Shown: positions 29,478-38,613 of the stretch, in pieces
How the letters are laid out: the number at the start of each line of letters is the position of its first letter
Numbering within the stretch: the stretch's first letter is position 1
Assembly (NCBI RefSeq): GCF_015234585.1
Contig: NZ_JADFCM010000008.1
Span: 992,001 to 1,056,000 of the forward strand
Length of the DNA: 64,000 bases
From: Pseudalkalibacillus hwajinpoensis
Lineage (GTDB): Bacteria; Bacillota; Bacilli; Bacillales; Guptibacillaceae
Reading direction: 5' to 3'
Program-made: the position numbers and the translations under genes
Notes under the pieces: generated by a model
Database searches by the model: none
Seen by the model: only the letters and a program-made list of their open reading frames with translations
What the model was told of the DNA's origin: nothing

Positions 29478-29620
29478 TATTTTTAGTTTTCTTTGTCACA
29501 CATAAACTTTTTGACTTATTCACTTTGCAGTTCCGCATTAAGTGATAGTAGCAAGAAGAAAATATGATAGAATACGAATAGGCCGTAAAAGAATTCAGAA
29601 GATTTTAGGAGTAGATACGA

Positions 29621-30055
29621 ATGTATGATTTGCTCATGGTGATCCTTGTTATATCTCCCATCAGTTTATTACTTCATGAGGCGGGCCACACAGTGGCAGC
29701 CAATGTTTTTACGAAAGCTGGTGTGAAACTACACCTGGGCATAGGTCCAAGAATCTTTACATGGAGACACCCGAGAGGAGAAGTAGCCGTTAATGCTATT
29801 TATTTCGCTGGAGGAATGACCATCAGCTCACAACCTGATAAAGCCTATGGGAAACTAGCCATTGCCATAGCTGGTCCACTCATGAATCTTATCGTCGCCG
29901 CACTCGCTCTCATTCTGCCATTCCACCCATCCATCATAGCCTGGGTTCTTTTCTTTAACCTCTGGCTAGGAATAACCAATCTGATCCCATTCAAAATTCT
30001 CGGGAAAGAATCAGACGGATGGACCATATTAAAAGTCCTTCTCAATAAAACTTAA
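29621..30055 (+). CDS. Small M50-type membrane metalloprotease-like protein
   Basis: A 144-residue membrane protein with the zinc motif HEAGH (residues 19-23) in the first hydrophobic segment. An NLIPF...ESDGW segment near the end takes the place of the third-ligand Asp motif (N/D-PDG) of site-2 proteases. Between them are a beta-rich region (32-65) and two membrane helices (about 78-95 and 100-120). It is shorter than full S2P proteases. TTAGGAG lies 9 nt before the ATG. The substrate is unknown. Confidence 0.72.
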   Translation: MYDLLMVILVISPISLLLHEAGHTVAANVFTKAGVKLHLGIGPRIFTWRHPRGEVAVNAIYFAGGMTISSQPDKAYGKLAIAIAGPLMNLIVAALALILPFHPSIIAWVLFFNLWLGITNLIPFKILGKESDGWTILKVLLNKT

Positions 30056-30108
30056 TTTCAAAAGGACAGCAGGTTTCACCCAAATCCCATCGAAACCTAT
30101 ACATACTT

Positions 30109-30228
30109 CGAAAAGCGGAGACGAGCGTTTAGAAACGGAGATATTGGAGCTCTTGAACTAGAACACGTCCTTTGTGTTCTGGTGAAAGAGTGAAATATCG
30201 CAGTTTCTGCGAGTCATAGCTGGACAAA
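30109..30228. repeat. Interspersed repeat unit 1
   Basis: Begins CGAAAAGCGGAGACGAGCG and ends AGCTGGACA (30218-30226). The first 58 nt (30109-30166) are identical to unit 3. A hairpin AGAACAC-7 nt-GTGTTCT lies at 30160-30180, and a smaller CGCAG/CTGCG hairpin near 30200. It is non-coding. Confidence 0.85.
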
Positions 30229-30347
30229 AGAAAAGCGGAGCGGGCTCGTCTAAATCCGCAGGATGTTGGAGGCCATGCGAGTGAGACGCTTTATGTCTCA
30301 TTCGAATGGGTGAAGCGATCGAGACCCTGCCCACTGCAGCTAGACAC
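30229..30347. repeat. Interspersed repeat unit 2 (divergent)
   Basis: Shares the GAAAAGCGGAG head (30230-30240) and AGCTAGACA tail (30338-30346); head to tail is 117 nt, the same as unit 1. Its hairpin is TGAGAC-7 nt-GTCTCA (30272-30290). The interior otherwise differs from unit 1. Confidence 0.75.
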
Positions 30348-30440
30348 CGAAAAGCGGAGACGAGCGTTTAGAAACGGAGATATTGGAGCTCTTGAACTAG
30401 AACACAAGATGCGTGTTCTGATTGAAAGTTAAGCAATCTG
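30348..30440. repeat. Interspersed repeat unit 3 (truncated)
   Basis: The first 58 nt (30348-30405) are identical to unit 1. The hairpin arms AGAACAC/GTGTTCT are kept (30399-30419) with a different 7-nt loop. The AGCTRGACA tail is missing; similarity fades after about 30440. The rest of the gap to ftsW shows nothing else. Confidence 0.8.
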
Positions 30441-30579
30441 GGGTCTGGCCACGGGAATCCTTCAACACCACCAATACTTTTTAGTTTCCAAAAGGCGAAT
30501 AAACCAACAAGTGATTATGAAGTTAACAGTGAGCTGATGCAAACTTCTTAATAGAAAATAAATAGGTAGGATGACGTTT

Positions 30580-31740
30580 ATGATTAAAAAATTATTTAAG
30601 CATTATGATTACTCTCTAATCATTAGTGTATTACTTTTGTGCGGGTTTGGGCTCGTTATGGTTTACAGTGCAAGTATGGTATGGGCTGTGATGCGACATG
30701 AAGCAAACAGTGCTTACTTCTTCAACAGACAAATCATCTGGTTAGCGGCATCTCTCGTAATGTTTCTACTAGCGATGGTCTTTCCATATAAGGCTTATAG
30801 GAAATTTATCGTTCCTATTCTAGGACTCTCTGTTTTGTCACTACTGCTCGTAAAATTGATCGGATCCACGACGAACAATGCACAAAGTTGGATTGAAATC
30901 GGCTCGTTTAGTTTTCAGCCTTCTGAATTCGTTAAACTAGGGTTAATCATTTACCTTGCGGCTATTTACTCCAAAAAACAAGCCTATATTTCTAACTTTG
31001 TAAGAGGGGCAATGCCTCCTTTAATGGTCATTGGATTGATTTTCGCGTTAGTTGCTTCACAGCCAGATCTTGGGACGGCAATGATTATCGCATTAACTTC
31101 AGGTATTGTCATTGTTTGTTCTGGCATGAAGTGGAGACACATCTTGGGGCTTATCGTCATTGGTGGGATTGTCTTCGCTCTAGCGTGGATGACGCTCTCA
31201 CCTGAACAGGCATCAAGATTTACTGGAGCTTATGATCCATTTTCGGACCCAGAAGACAGTGGTTTCCATTTAATTAATTCTTATATCGCTATAGCATCAG
31301 GTGGAATTACTGGTCAGGGGTTTGGCCAGAGTATTCAAAAATACGGGTTTTTACCTGAACCACATACCGATTTCATTATGGCCATTGTGGCCGAAGAGTT
31401 AGGATTACTCGGTGTTGTATTTGTAGTAGGTTTGTTAGGTTATATCGTATTTAAAGGATTTGTTATAGGTATTCGCTGTAAGGATACATTTGGTAGCTTA
31501 CTAGCTATAGGCATTGCTGGTATGATTGGTGTACAAACAGCCGTCAACCTTGGTGCAATAACAGGCTGGTTACCAGTAACAGGTGTCCCACTTCCGTTTA
31601 TCAGTTACGGTGGGTCTTCATTAATTTTGCTGATGATATCAATGGGGATACTAGTGAACGTTTCTGCTTTTGTGAATATAAGGAAAGAGCAGAAAGAAGG
31701 TTACGTTAAAAAGGATAATACGATTCAAATGGAGCTTTAG
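30580..31740 (+). CDS. ftsW: Septal peptidoglycan polymerase FtsW
   Basis: A 386-residue SEDS-family membrane glycosyltransferase with about ten helices, polymerising lipid II at the division septum with a class B PBP. Seen: HYDYSLIISVLLLCGFGLVMVYSAS at the start (split by the first helix), SQPDLGTAMI, the catalytic-region loop with AYDPF, PEPHTDFIMAIVAEELG, and PLPFISYGGSSLI. The ATG at 30580 aligns with other Bacillus FtsW and has TAGGTAGG 9 nt upstream. It precedes pycA as in B. subtilis; SpoVE/RodA paralogs are excluded by this context. Confidence 0.93.
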   Translation: MIKKLFKHYDYSLIISVLLLCGFGLVMVYSASMVWAVMRHEANSAYFFNRQIIWLAASLVMFLLAMVFPYKAYRKFIVPILGLSVLSLLLVKLIGSTTNNAQSWIEIGSFSFQPSEFVKLGLIIYLAAIYSKKQAYISNFVRGAMPPLMVIGLIFALVASQPDLGTAMIIALTSGIVIVCSGMKWRHILGLIVIGGIVFALAWMTLSPEQASRFTGAYDPFSDPEDSGFHLINSYIAIASGGITGQGFGQSIQKYGFLPEPHTDFIMAIVAEELGLLGVVFVVGLLGYIVFKGFVIGIRCKDTFGSLLAIGIAGMIGVQTAVNLGAITGWLPVTGVPLPFISYGGSSLILLMISMGILVNVSAFVNIRKEQKEGYVKKDNTIQMEL

Positions 31741-31757
31741 TATAAGGAGGAAATTAT

Positions 31758-34700
31758 ATGCCAGCTATATCAAAAATTTTAGTTGCTAACCGTGGTGAAA
31801 TCGCCATTCGAATTTTTCGTGCTTGTACCGAATTGAACATTCGAACCGTAGCTATTTATTCTAAAGAAGATAGCGGATCGTACCATCGTTATAAAGCAGA
31901 TGAAGCTTACCTTGTCGGAGAGGATAAAAAGCCGATTGATGCTTATTTAGATATCGAGGGGATTATCGAGATTGCGAAGGCGAACGACATTGATGCGATT
32001 CACCCTGGTTACGGCTTCCTTTCTGAGAATCTTCAGTTTGCTAAACGTTGTCGGGAGGAAGGTCTCATTTTCATCGGACCTGAACTTGACCATTTACGAA
32101 TGTTCGGAGATAAGGTAGAGGCTAGAAAACAAGCCATATTAGCAGGGCTTCCGGTCATTCCAGGAACGGATGGACCTGTAGAAGGACTTGATGAGGTTAA
32201 GGCGTTTGCGGATGAGAATGGGTATCCTCTTATGATTAAAGCTGCCCTAGGAGGCGGCGGAAGAGGCATGCGAATCGTCCGAAGTGAAGAATCTTTGGCG
32301 GAGTCTTATGATCGTGCTAAATCTGAAGCAAAAGCAGCCTTTGGGCGCGATGAAATTTATGTGGAGAAATTTGTAGAAAATCCGAAGCATATCGAAGTTC
32401 AAATTCTTGGAGATAAGCATGGTAATACCATTCACCTCTATGAGAGAGACTGCTCGGTGCAGCGTCGTCACCAGAAAGTTGTCGAGGTAGCACCAAGTGT
32501 TTCACTTACACAGGATTCAAGACAGGAAATTTGTGAAGCTGCAGTGAAATTGATGGAAAACGTACAGTATGTCAATGCAGGTACTGTTGAATTTCTTGTT
32601 AACCAAGAGGGGGAATTCTATTTTATTGAAGTAAACCCTCGAGTTCAGGTGGAACATACCATTACAGAAATGATCACGGGAATCGATATTGTTCAATCTC
32701 AAATTATGATTGCTGAGGGTGAACACATTCATGGTGATCGACTCGGTATACCGAAACAAGATGACATTGACTGTCACGGGTACGCTATTCAATGTCGTGT
32801 AACGACGGAAGATCCGGAAAATAATTTTATGCCTGATACAGGGAAGCTAATGGCGTACAGATCGGGTGGCGGATTCGGCGTTCGTCTTGACGCAGGGAAT
32901 GCTTATCAAGGTGCTGTCATTACTCCTTATTACGATTCACTTCTTGTGAAGCTATCAACATGGGCGCTGAATTTTGACCAAGCCTCATCTAAAATGGTCA
33001 GAAACTTGAAAGAATTCCGTATTAGAGGAATTAAAACGAATATTGCTTTCCTTGAAAATGTAATGAAACACGCGAACTTCCGATCAGGGGAATATAATAC
33101 ATCTTTCATCGATTCATCACCAGAGCTATTTGTGTTTCCAAAGCGAAAAGATCGTGGAACAAAAATGCTTTCATACATCGGGAACATTACAGTTAACGGT
33201 TTCCCGGGTCTTGATACAAAGAAAAAACCTGCGTTTACGAAACGTAGAGTACCGCATTTAAAATACAGTGAGCCTATACCAAAAGGAACGAAACAAATTC
33301 TTGATGAACAAGGTGCAGATGGTCTTGTTAAATGGGTGAAAGAACAGAAGAAAACGTTACTTACCGACACGACATTCCGGGACGGTCATCAATCTCTTCT
33401 TGCGACAAGAATGAGAACGACTGATTTATTGCATATTGCAGAGCCGACTGCCCGCATGCTACCCGAACTGTTCTCAATGGAAATGTGGGGCGGGGCTACC
33501 TTCGATGTCTCATTACGATACTTAAAAGAAGATCCGTGGGATCGCTTAATTAAGCTTAGAGAGCAAGTGCCAAATGTGATGTTCCAGATGTTGTTACGAG
33601 CATCAAACGCAGTAGGATATAAGAATTATCCAGATAATCTCATTCGAGAATTTGTTCAGAAGTCTGCTGACGCCGGAATTGATGTGTTTAGGATATTTGA
33701 TAGCTTGAACTGGGTGGACGGCATGACAAAAGCGATTGAAGCGGTTCGTCAAACAGGAAAAATTGCTGAGGCATCAATTTGCTACACAGGTGACATCTCA
33801 AATCCGGATAAGTCGAAGTATAACCTTGATTATTATCAACAGCTCGCAAAAGAACTTGAAGACGCTGGTGCTCATATTTTAGGAATTAAGGATATGGCAG
33901 GGTTACTCAAGCCTCAAGCGGCATATGAACTTATTTCAACGTTAAAAGAAACTGTCTCTATACCTATTCATCTTCATACGCACGATACGAGCGGTAACGG
34001 GATCTATACATACGCGAAAGCCATTGAGGCTGGTGTAGATATTGTAGACGTAGCCGTAAGTTCTATGGCTGGCTTAACTTCTCAGCCAAGTGCCAATTCT
34101 TTGTATTATGCAATGGATGGTTCAGAGCGACAGCCGGATATTAGTATTAAAGCGTTAGAAGAATTGTCTCATTACTGGGAAGATACACGTAAATACTATA
34201 GTGGATTTGAAAGTGGTATGACCGCTCCACACACCGAAGTATATGAGCACGAAATGCCTGGTGGGCAGTATAGTAATCTTCAACAACAGGCAAAAGGCGT
34301 CGGTCTTGGAGAACGCTGGGATGATGTGAAACGCATGTATCGAAGAGTTAATGAAATGTTTGGAGACATTGTAAAGGTGACGCCTTCTTCTAAGGTTGTA
34401 GGAGATATGGCTCTTTATATGGTTCAAAATAATTTAACAGAAGATGATGTGTATGAGCGTGGAGAATCTCTAGATTTTCCTGATTCAGTTGTAGAACTCT
34501 TCCAGGGATACCTTGGCCAGCCGTATCAGGGCTTTCCTAAAGAACTTCAGCAAATTATTCTTAAAGGTAGAGAGCCGATTACTTCAAGACCTGGAGAGCT
34601 TCTAGAACCCGTTAACTTTACGGACTTAAAGGAAACACTTTATCACAAATTGAATCGTCAAGTAACTAGCCATGATCTAATCTCTTATGCTCTTTACCCG

Positions 34701-35198
34701 AAAGTCTATCTAGAGTATGCAGAGGTTCAAGAGATGTTTGGGGATGTATCCGTTCTAGATACACCAACTTTCCTTTATGGCATGCGACTTGGAGAAGAAG
34801 TTGATGTCGAGATCGAACAGGGTAAAACGCTTATCGTCAAGCTCGTCTCGGTTGGAGAGCCTAATCTAGAAGGCAAGCGCACCCTTTACTTCGAATTAAA
34901 TGGTCAGCCGCGTGAAGTTGTGATTAAAGACGAAAATATCAAAACGGCAATTGCGGCTAAACCAAAAGCGGATCGCACTAATCCAAATCATATTGGAGCA
35001 ACGATGCCGGGAACTGTCATTAAAGTTCTCGTTGAAAAAGGAGAAAGAGTAAACAAAGGTGATCACCTCATGATCACAGAAGCGATGAAAATGGAGACAA
35101 CCGTCCAGGCACCTCGTAGTGGCACAGTGGAACATATTCATGTGGCTAATGGAGAGGGAATTGAATCGGGAGACTTATTGCTAGAAATGAATGAATAA
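31758..35198 (+). CDS. pycA: Pyruvate carboxylase
   Basis: A 1146-residue multidomain biotin enzyme making oxaloacetate from pyruvate, bicarbonate and ATP. Order: biotin carboxylase with ATP-grasp (about 1-460, GGGGRGMRIV phosphate loop), carboxyltransferase TIM barrel (about 530-800, starting LLTDTTFRDGHQSLLATRMR), the PYC/allosteric linker region (about 870-1050), and the biotinyl domain with EAMKME (biotin Lys1111). Length is the family norm. TAAGGAGG lies 8 nt before the ATG. It replenishes the TCA cycle and feeds gluconeogenesis. Confidence 0.98.
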   Translation: MPAISKILVANRGEIAIRIFRACTELNIRTVAIYSKEDSGSYHRYKADEAYLVGEDKKPIDAYLDIEGIIEIAKANDIDAIHPGYGFLSENLQFAKRCREEGLIFIGPELDHLRMFGDKVEARKQAILAGLPVIPGTDGPVEGLDEVKAFADENGYPLMIKAALGGGGRGMRIVRSEESLAESYDRAKSEAKAAFGRDEIYVEKFVENPKHIEVQILGDKHGNTIHLYERDCSVQRRHQKVVEVAPSVSLTQDSRQEICEAAVKLMENVQYVNAGTVEFLVNQEGEFYFIEVNPRVQVEHTITEMITGIDIVQSQIMIAEGEHIHGDRLGIPKQDDIDCHGYAIQCRVTTEDPENNFMPDTGKLMAYRSGGGFGVRLDAGNAYQGAVITPYYDSLLVKLSTWALNFDQASSKMVRNLKEFRIRGIKTNIAFLENVMKHANFRSGEYNTSFIDSSPELFVFPKRKDRGTKMLSYIGNITVNGFPGLDTKKKPAFTKRRVPHLKYSEPIPKGTKQILDEQGADGLVKWVKEQKKTLLTDTTFRDGHQSLLATRMRTTDLLHIAEPTARMLPELFSMEMWGGATFDVSLRYLKEDPWDRLIKLREQVPNVMFQMLLRASNAVGYKNYPDNLIREFVQKSADAGIDVFRIFDSLNWVDGMTKAIEAVRQTGKIAEASICYTGDISNPDKSKYNLDYYQQLAKELEDAGAHILGIKDMAGLLKPQAAYELISTLKETVSIPIHLHTHDTSGNGIYTYAKAIEAGVDIVDVAVSSMAGLTSQPSANSLYYAMDGSERQPDISIKALEELSHYWEDTRKYYSGFESGMTAPHTEVYEHEMPGGQYSNLQQQAKGVGLGERWDDVKRMYRRVNEMFGDIVKVTPSSKVVGDMALYMVQNNLTEDDVYERGESLDFPDSVVELFQGYLGQPYQGFPKELQQIILKGREPITSRPGELLEPVNFTDLKETLYHKLNRQVTSHDLISYALYPKVYLEYAEVQEMFGDVSVLDTPTFLYGMRLGEEVDVEIEQGKTLIVKLVSVGEPNLEGKRTLYFELNGQPREVVIKDENIKTAIAAKPKADRTNPNHIGATMPGTVIKVLVEKGERVNKGDHLMITEAMKMETTVQAPRSGTVEHIHVANGEGIESGDLLLEMNE

Positions 35199-35199
35199 G

Positions 35200-35230
35200 A
35201 AAAAGCTGCGCAAAATTGCGCAGCTTTTTT
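35200..35230. terminator. Bidirectional terminator pycA/ctaA
   Basis: AAAAAGCTGCGCAA (35200-35213) pairs perfectly with 35216-35229. Confidence 0.92.
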
Positions 35231-36124
35231 CTATTGCCTGCCACTTCGTAGTGAAAGCATAACAAGGTAGAGAAGAACTGTAAATAAACCAGATATAAAG
35301 AGTCCGTGGAAAAGCGCGAGAAATAAATTCAGGTTTGAAACGACTACCAGAATACCGCTCAACGCCTGTAAACAAATGAATACAAAAGCTAAAATAATAC
35401 CAGTTCGCATCGTCCCTTTGTTTTTGAACTCTCGTAACCCTATGATGAGAATGTATAGTAACCATACAAAGATGAGTACGGCTGCCGTTCGGTGTAACAT
35501 CTGGATCCCCTGTGGTCCAGAGAATGCGAGCAGCTGACCATCGCTACAAAACGGAACTTTGTCACAGGCCATACTGGCGCCCGTATGGCGTACGAGTGCT
35601 CCTGTATAAACGACAATATATGAATAGATTGTAATCGCGTATAAATGAAAACGAATACGTTTAGGAACATGAGGCGTTCTTTTATTCCCAGAAGCTTCAA
35701 AAACGAGAATAGTTAGCAGAACAACACTCGCAAAACTAGCGAGTGAGAAACCAAAATGCGAAGCAAGAATAATATCTGATTGGCCCCATACAACAGCGGC
35801 AGCGCCTAACAAACCTTGAAACACGATTAAGAAGACTGAAGCAATCGCTAAAAACTTTGTTTCTCGAATGTGTCCGATTTTTCTCCAAGCCCATATGGCA
35901 AGAATAATCACGAGCAGACCGAGGGCTGCTGAAACGATCCGATGACTGACCTCGATGATCGTTTCTATCTCCGGTGCTTCAGGTAGAACCTTTCCATAGC
36001 ATAAAGGCCAGGAGTTCCCACAGCCATCACCCGACCCTGTTTTCGTTACAACTGCACCCATTAAGAGTACGAGAAGCATTCCAAGTGACGTAATAATCCC
36101 GAATAATTTCAACAATTTATTCAC
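35231..36124 (-). CDS. ctaA: Haem A synthase
   Basis: A 297-residue, eight-helix membrane enzyme oxidising the haem O methyl group to formyl. Conserved elements: VTKTGSGDGCGNSWPLCYG (Cys pair in extracytoplasmic loop 1), EVSHRIVSAALG (haem-ligand His), LVRHTGASMACDKVPFC (second Cys pair) and MLHRTAAVLIF (haem-ligand His). I chose the GTG giving VNKLLKLFG, with GAAGGTG upstream; the open frame extends 39 codons more but that stretch does not look like CtaA. It is divergent from ctaB, as in B. subtilis. Confidence 0.94.
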   Translation of the reverse strand: MNKLLKLFGIITSLGMLLVLLMGAVVTKTGSGDGCGNSWPLCYGKVLPEAPEIETIIEVSHRIVSAALGLLVIILAIWAWRKIGHIRETKFLAIASVFLIVFQGLLGAAAVVWGQSDIILASHFGFSLASFASVVLLTILVFEASGNKRTPHVPKRIRFHLYAITIYSYIVVYTGALVRHTGASMACDKVPFCSDGQLLAFSGPQGIQMLHRTAAVLIFVWLLYILIIGLREFKNKGTMRTGIILAFVFICLQALSGILVVVSNLNLFLALFHGLFISGLFTVLLYLVMLSLRSGRQ

Positions 36125-36401
36125 AAATAACACCTTCTTATCTAATTGTGTGTAAATCATAGTACAATGAATGTGTGAAGAGGCAAGCACATCTTTGCAC
36201 GAATGAAAGGATGAGCTCCCATTATGAAACGACGTATACAAAACAATTAGATTCGTTTATAATGGATAAGGATTGCGGATACTGCTTCCTTTCACAAAAC
36301 CAACATTATCTTACCATAGCTGTTAGCGAGTTTTAATAGCAAGATGTGAAGATTGAATTACATTTTGTTTAACAGCATGTGAGTAACCTGGAGGGGTAAT
36401 C

Positions 36402-36509
36402 GTGATACAACATAATGATCAGGGCTTACACAGTCTTCTAATAAGATTGTCTAACATGAACGATAGAAAGACTGATTTACTTCAGTCTAATGAAAAAGGA
36501 GGTGTGTAG
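36402..36509 (+). CDS. Possible 35-codon leader ORF of ctaB
   Basis: A GTG-start ORF with GAGGGG 5 nt upstream. It is open for 35 codons, and its last codons (GAA AAA GGA GGT GTG TAG) contain the ctaB ribosome-binding site. It stops 1 nt before the ctaB TTG. Translation would reach directly into ctaB initiation. No known family. This could be chance, since 35 open codons are not rare. The rest of the 386-bp ctaA-ctaB gap has no feature I can support. Confidence 0.35.
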   Translation: MIQHNDQGLHSLLIRLSNMNDRKTDLLQSNEKGGV

Positions 36510-36510
36510 A

Positions 36511-37452
36511 TTGAGTAAAGCTAGAACTGCATACGAAGCATCTAATCGCGTTATGGAGCCAGGCCCGCTATCAGAAGCAAATCCATCTGGTACGTGGAAA
36601 GATTTTCTGACACTTACGAAATTAGGCATTGTATTTGATAATTTAATTACAGCTTTTACTGGCTTATGGGTTGCATCAGTTGCTGCAGGATTTGATCTAT
36701 TCGCTAATCCAATGGTACTCATTCTAACGATGTTGGGAACAGCTTTTGTTGTTGCCGGGGGAACATCTTTGAATAACTACATTGACCGTGATATTGATCA
36801 AGTGATGGCGAGAACGAATACGCGTCCATCAGTTACAGGTAAAATTCCTGCTAACCAGGTGTTATTTGTAGGTCTTGGCTTAGCCATTGTAGGTACGATA
36901 ATGCTATTGATTGTTGAGCCAATGGCTGCGTTACTGGGTCTTTTAGGACTTGTTATATACGTTGTGTTATATACAATGTGGACAAAGCGTACAACTTCTT
37001 TAAATACAGTTGTCGGGTCATTTTCAGGTGCACTTCCGCCGCTTATTGGCTGGGCTGCAATTGATCCTAACTTAAGCCCTGTAGCATGGGGAATGTTTTT
37101 AATCATGTTTATCTGGCAGCCTCCACACTTCTTAGCACTCGCTATGAAGCGTGTAGATGATTATCGTGACGCAGGAATTCCAATGCTACCTGTTGTAGCA
37201 GGTTTTCCAATGACGAAGCGCCAAATCGTTTTATATACGGCTGCTTTAGTACCAGTGTCACTATTGCTATACAGCTTTGGACCTGTGTACATCACTGTCG
37301 CAGCAATCCTTGGTTTTGGATGGCTAGCGATTGGAATTGCAGGATTTTTCATGAAGGATGATATTAAGTGGGCGAGAATTATGTTTGTTTATTCGCTTAA
37401 CTATATTACAATCCTGTTTATTGTTATGATTGCAGTAAATATTAATCCTTAA
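36511..37452 (+). CDS. ctaB: Protohaem IX farnesyltransferase (haem O synthase)
   Basis: A 313-residue UbiA-family membrane prenyltransferase adding farnesyl to haem B to make haem O. The prenyl-diphosphate Asp motif [19 protein letters not shown] (about 89-107) is present, as is [13 protein letters not shown] and the [11 protein letters not shown] stretch. It starts with TTG, with AAAGGAGGTGT just upstream. It leads the ctaB-ctaF gene run and works with divergent ctaA to supply haem A to the oxidase. Confidence 0.95.
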   Translation: MSKARTAYEASNRVMEPGPLSEANPSGTWKDFLTLTKLGIVFDNLITAFTGLWVASVAAGFDLFANPMVLILTMLGTAFVVAGGTSLNNYIDRDIDQVMARTNTRPSVTGKIPANQVLFVGLGLAIVGTIMLLIVEPMAALLGLLGLVIYVVLYTMWTKRTTSLNTVVGSFSGALPPLIGWAAIDPNLSPVAWGMFLIMFIWQPPHFLALAMKRVDDYRDAGIPMLPVVAGFPMTKRQIVLYTAALVPVSLLLYSFGPVYITVAAILGFGWLAIGIAGFFMKDDIKWARIMFVYSLNYITILFIVMIAVNINP

Positions 37453-37474
37453 AAGGATGATTAATGTATGGTCA

Positions 37475-37504
37475 GACAAGGTGGGTAGGGATGCCCTCCT
37501 TGTC
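37475..37504 (+). promoter_or_regulatory. Hairpin between ctaB and ctaC
   Basis: GACAAGG (37475-37481) pairs with CCTTGTC (37498-37504), with a partial GGG/CCC inner stem. A weak T-rich sequence follows, so it could be a partial terminator or processing site. Confidence 0.4.
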
Positions 37505-37555
37505 TTCCTATAACTCAATTTTGAGTAAAAGCTACTAAAGAAAGTGAGGTTTAAG

Positions 37556-38587
37556 GTGCAAATGAAACGTTGGAAAAATGTTTGGCGTTTTTTACCACTG
37601 CTATCGGTAATTGCGTTAGCGCTTACGGGTTGCGGTAACGAACAACTAACAGCTATGCTCCCTAAGGGAGAAGGGGCTGAAATGCAATTTAATCTCATGA
37701 TGTTAAGCCTTTACATCATGATCGGGGTTTTCGTTGTAGTAGCACTCATTTATACAGTTGTGCTTGTTCGTTTTAGACGACGTGGTGAAAGCGACAATGA
37801 AATTCCAGAACAAACGGAAGGTAATGTCGTTCTTGAGATTCTATGGACTGTTGTTCCTATTATCCTTCTTTTGATCCTTGCCGTTCCGACAGTAATGACT
37901 ACGTTTGCATTAGATGAGGGCACTGAAAAAGTACCTGAAGGTGCAACCGTTGTCAAAGTAACAGCTCATCAGTATTGGTGGGAATTTGAGTATCCTGATC
38001 TTGAAGTGAAGACTTCTCAAGATTTACACATTCCAACAGGAGAAAGAGTTTATTTTGAACTCGTTTCCAAAGATGTCACACACTCTTTTTGGGTTCCGAC
38101 TCTAGGTGGAAAAATGGATACGAATACAGCTACAGAGAATAAAATGTGGCTGAATGCTCAGGAACCAGGTACATATTATGGGAAGTGTGCTGAGCTGTGT
38201 GGACCATCACACGCTTTGATGGACTTTAAAGTAATTGCTCAAGAAAAAGAAGATTTTGAAGCATGGGCAGAAAACATGAAAGAAGCCGGTTCACAGGCAG
38301 CTTCTGATCAAGCAGCTCAAGGGGAAGAAATCTTCGCAAACAGCTGTATTGGATGTCATGCCGTCGGCAGTGAAGGCGGTAACACAGGTCCGAACTTAAC
38401 AAACTTTGGTGACCGTGAGAAAGTAGCGGGCGTTCTCGAACATACAGATGAGAACATTAAGGGCTGGATTAGCGATCCATCGGAATACAAACCTGGTAAT
38501 AACATGCCTGCGTTTGGAGATCAGCTAAAAGATGAAGAGCTTGATGCTTTAGTTGTTTACTTGCAAGGACTAAAAGTTGAAGAATAG
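37556..38587 (+). CDS. ctaC: Cytochrome caa3 oxidase subunit II
   Basis: A 343-residue subunit II with a fused cytochrome c domain. Order: lipoprotein-type signal with lipobox LTGC, two membrane helices (about 45-70 and 90-112), a cupredoxin CuA domain with CAELCGPSHALM (CuA Cys/Cys/His/Met), and a class I cytochrome c domain with CIGCHA (haem attachment) and the axial Met in NNMPAFG. It passes electrons from cytochrome c to subunit I. The start is GTG at 37556 (GTGAGG 6 nt upstream) or ATG at 37562. Confidence 0.95.
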   Translation: MQMKRWKNVWRFLPLLSVIALALTGCGNEQLTAMLPKGEGAEMQFNLMMLSLYIMIGVFVVVALIYTVVLVRFRRRGESDNEIPEQTEGNVVLEILWTVVPIILLLILAVPTVMTTFALDEGTEKVPEGATVVKVTAHQYWWEFEYPDLEVKTSQDLHIPTGERVYFELVSKDVTHSFWVPTLGGKMDTNTATENKMWLNAQEPGTYYGKCAELCGPSHALMDFKVIAQEKEDFEAWAENMKEAGSQAASDQAAQGEEIFANSCIGCHAVGSEGGNTGPNLTNFGDREKVAGVLEHTDENIKGWISDPSEYKPGNNMPAFGDQLKDEELDALVVYLQGLKVEE

Positions 38588-38613
38588 TCATCGGAAATAA
38601 GGAGGTTTAATAC

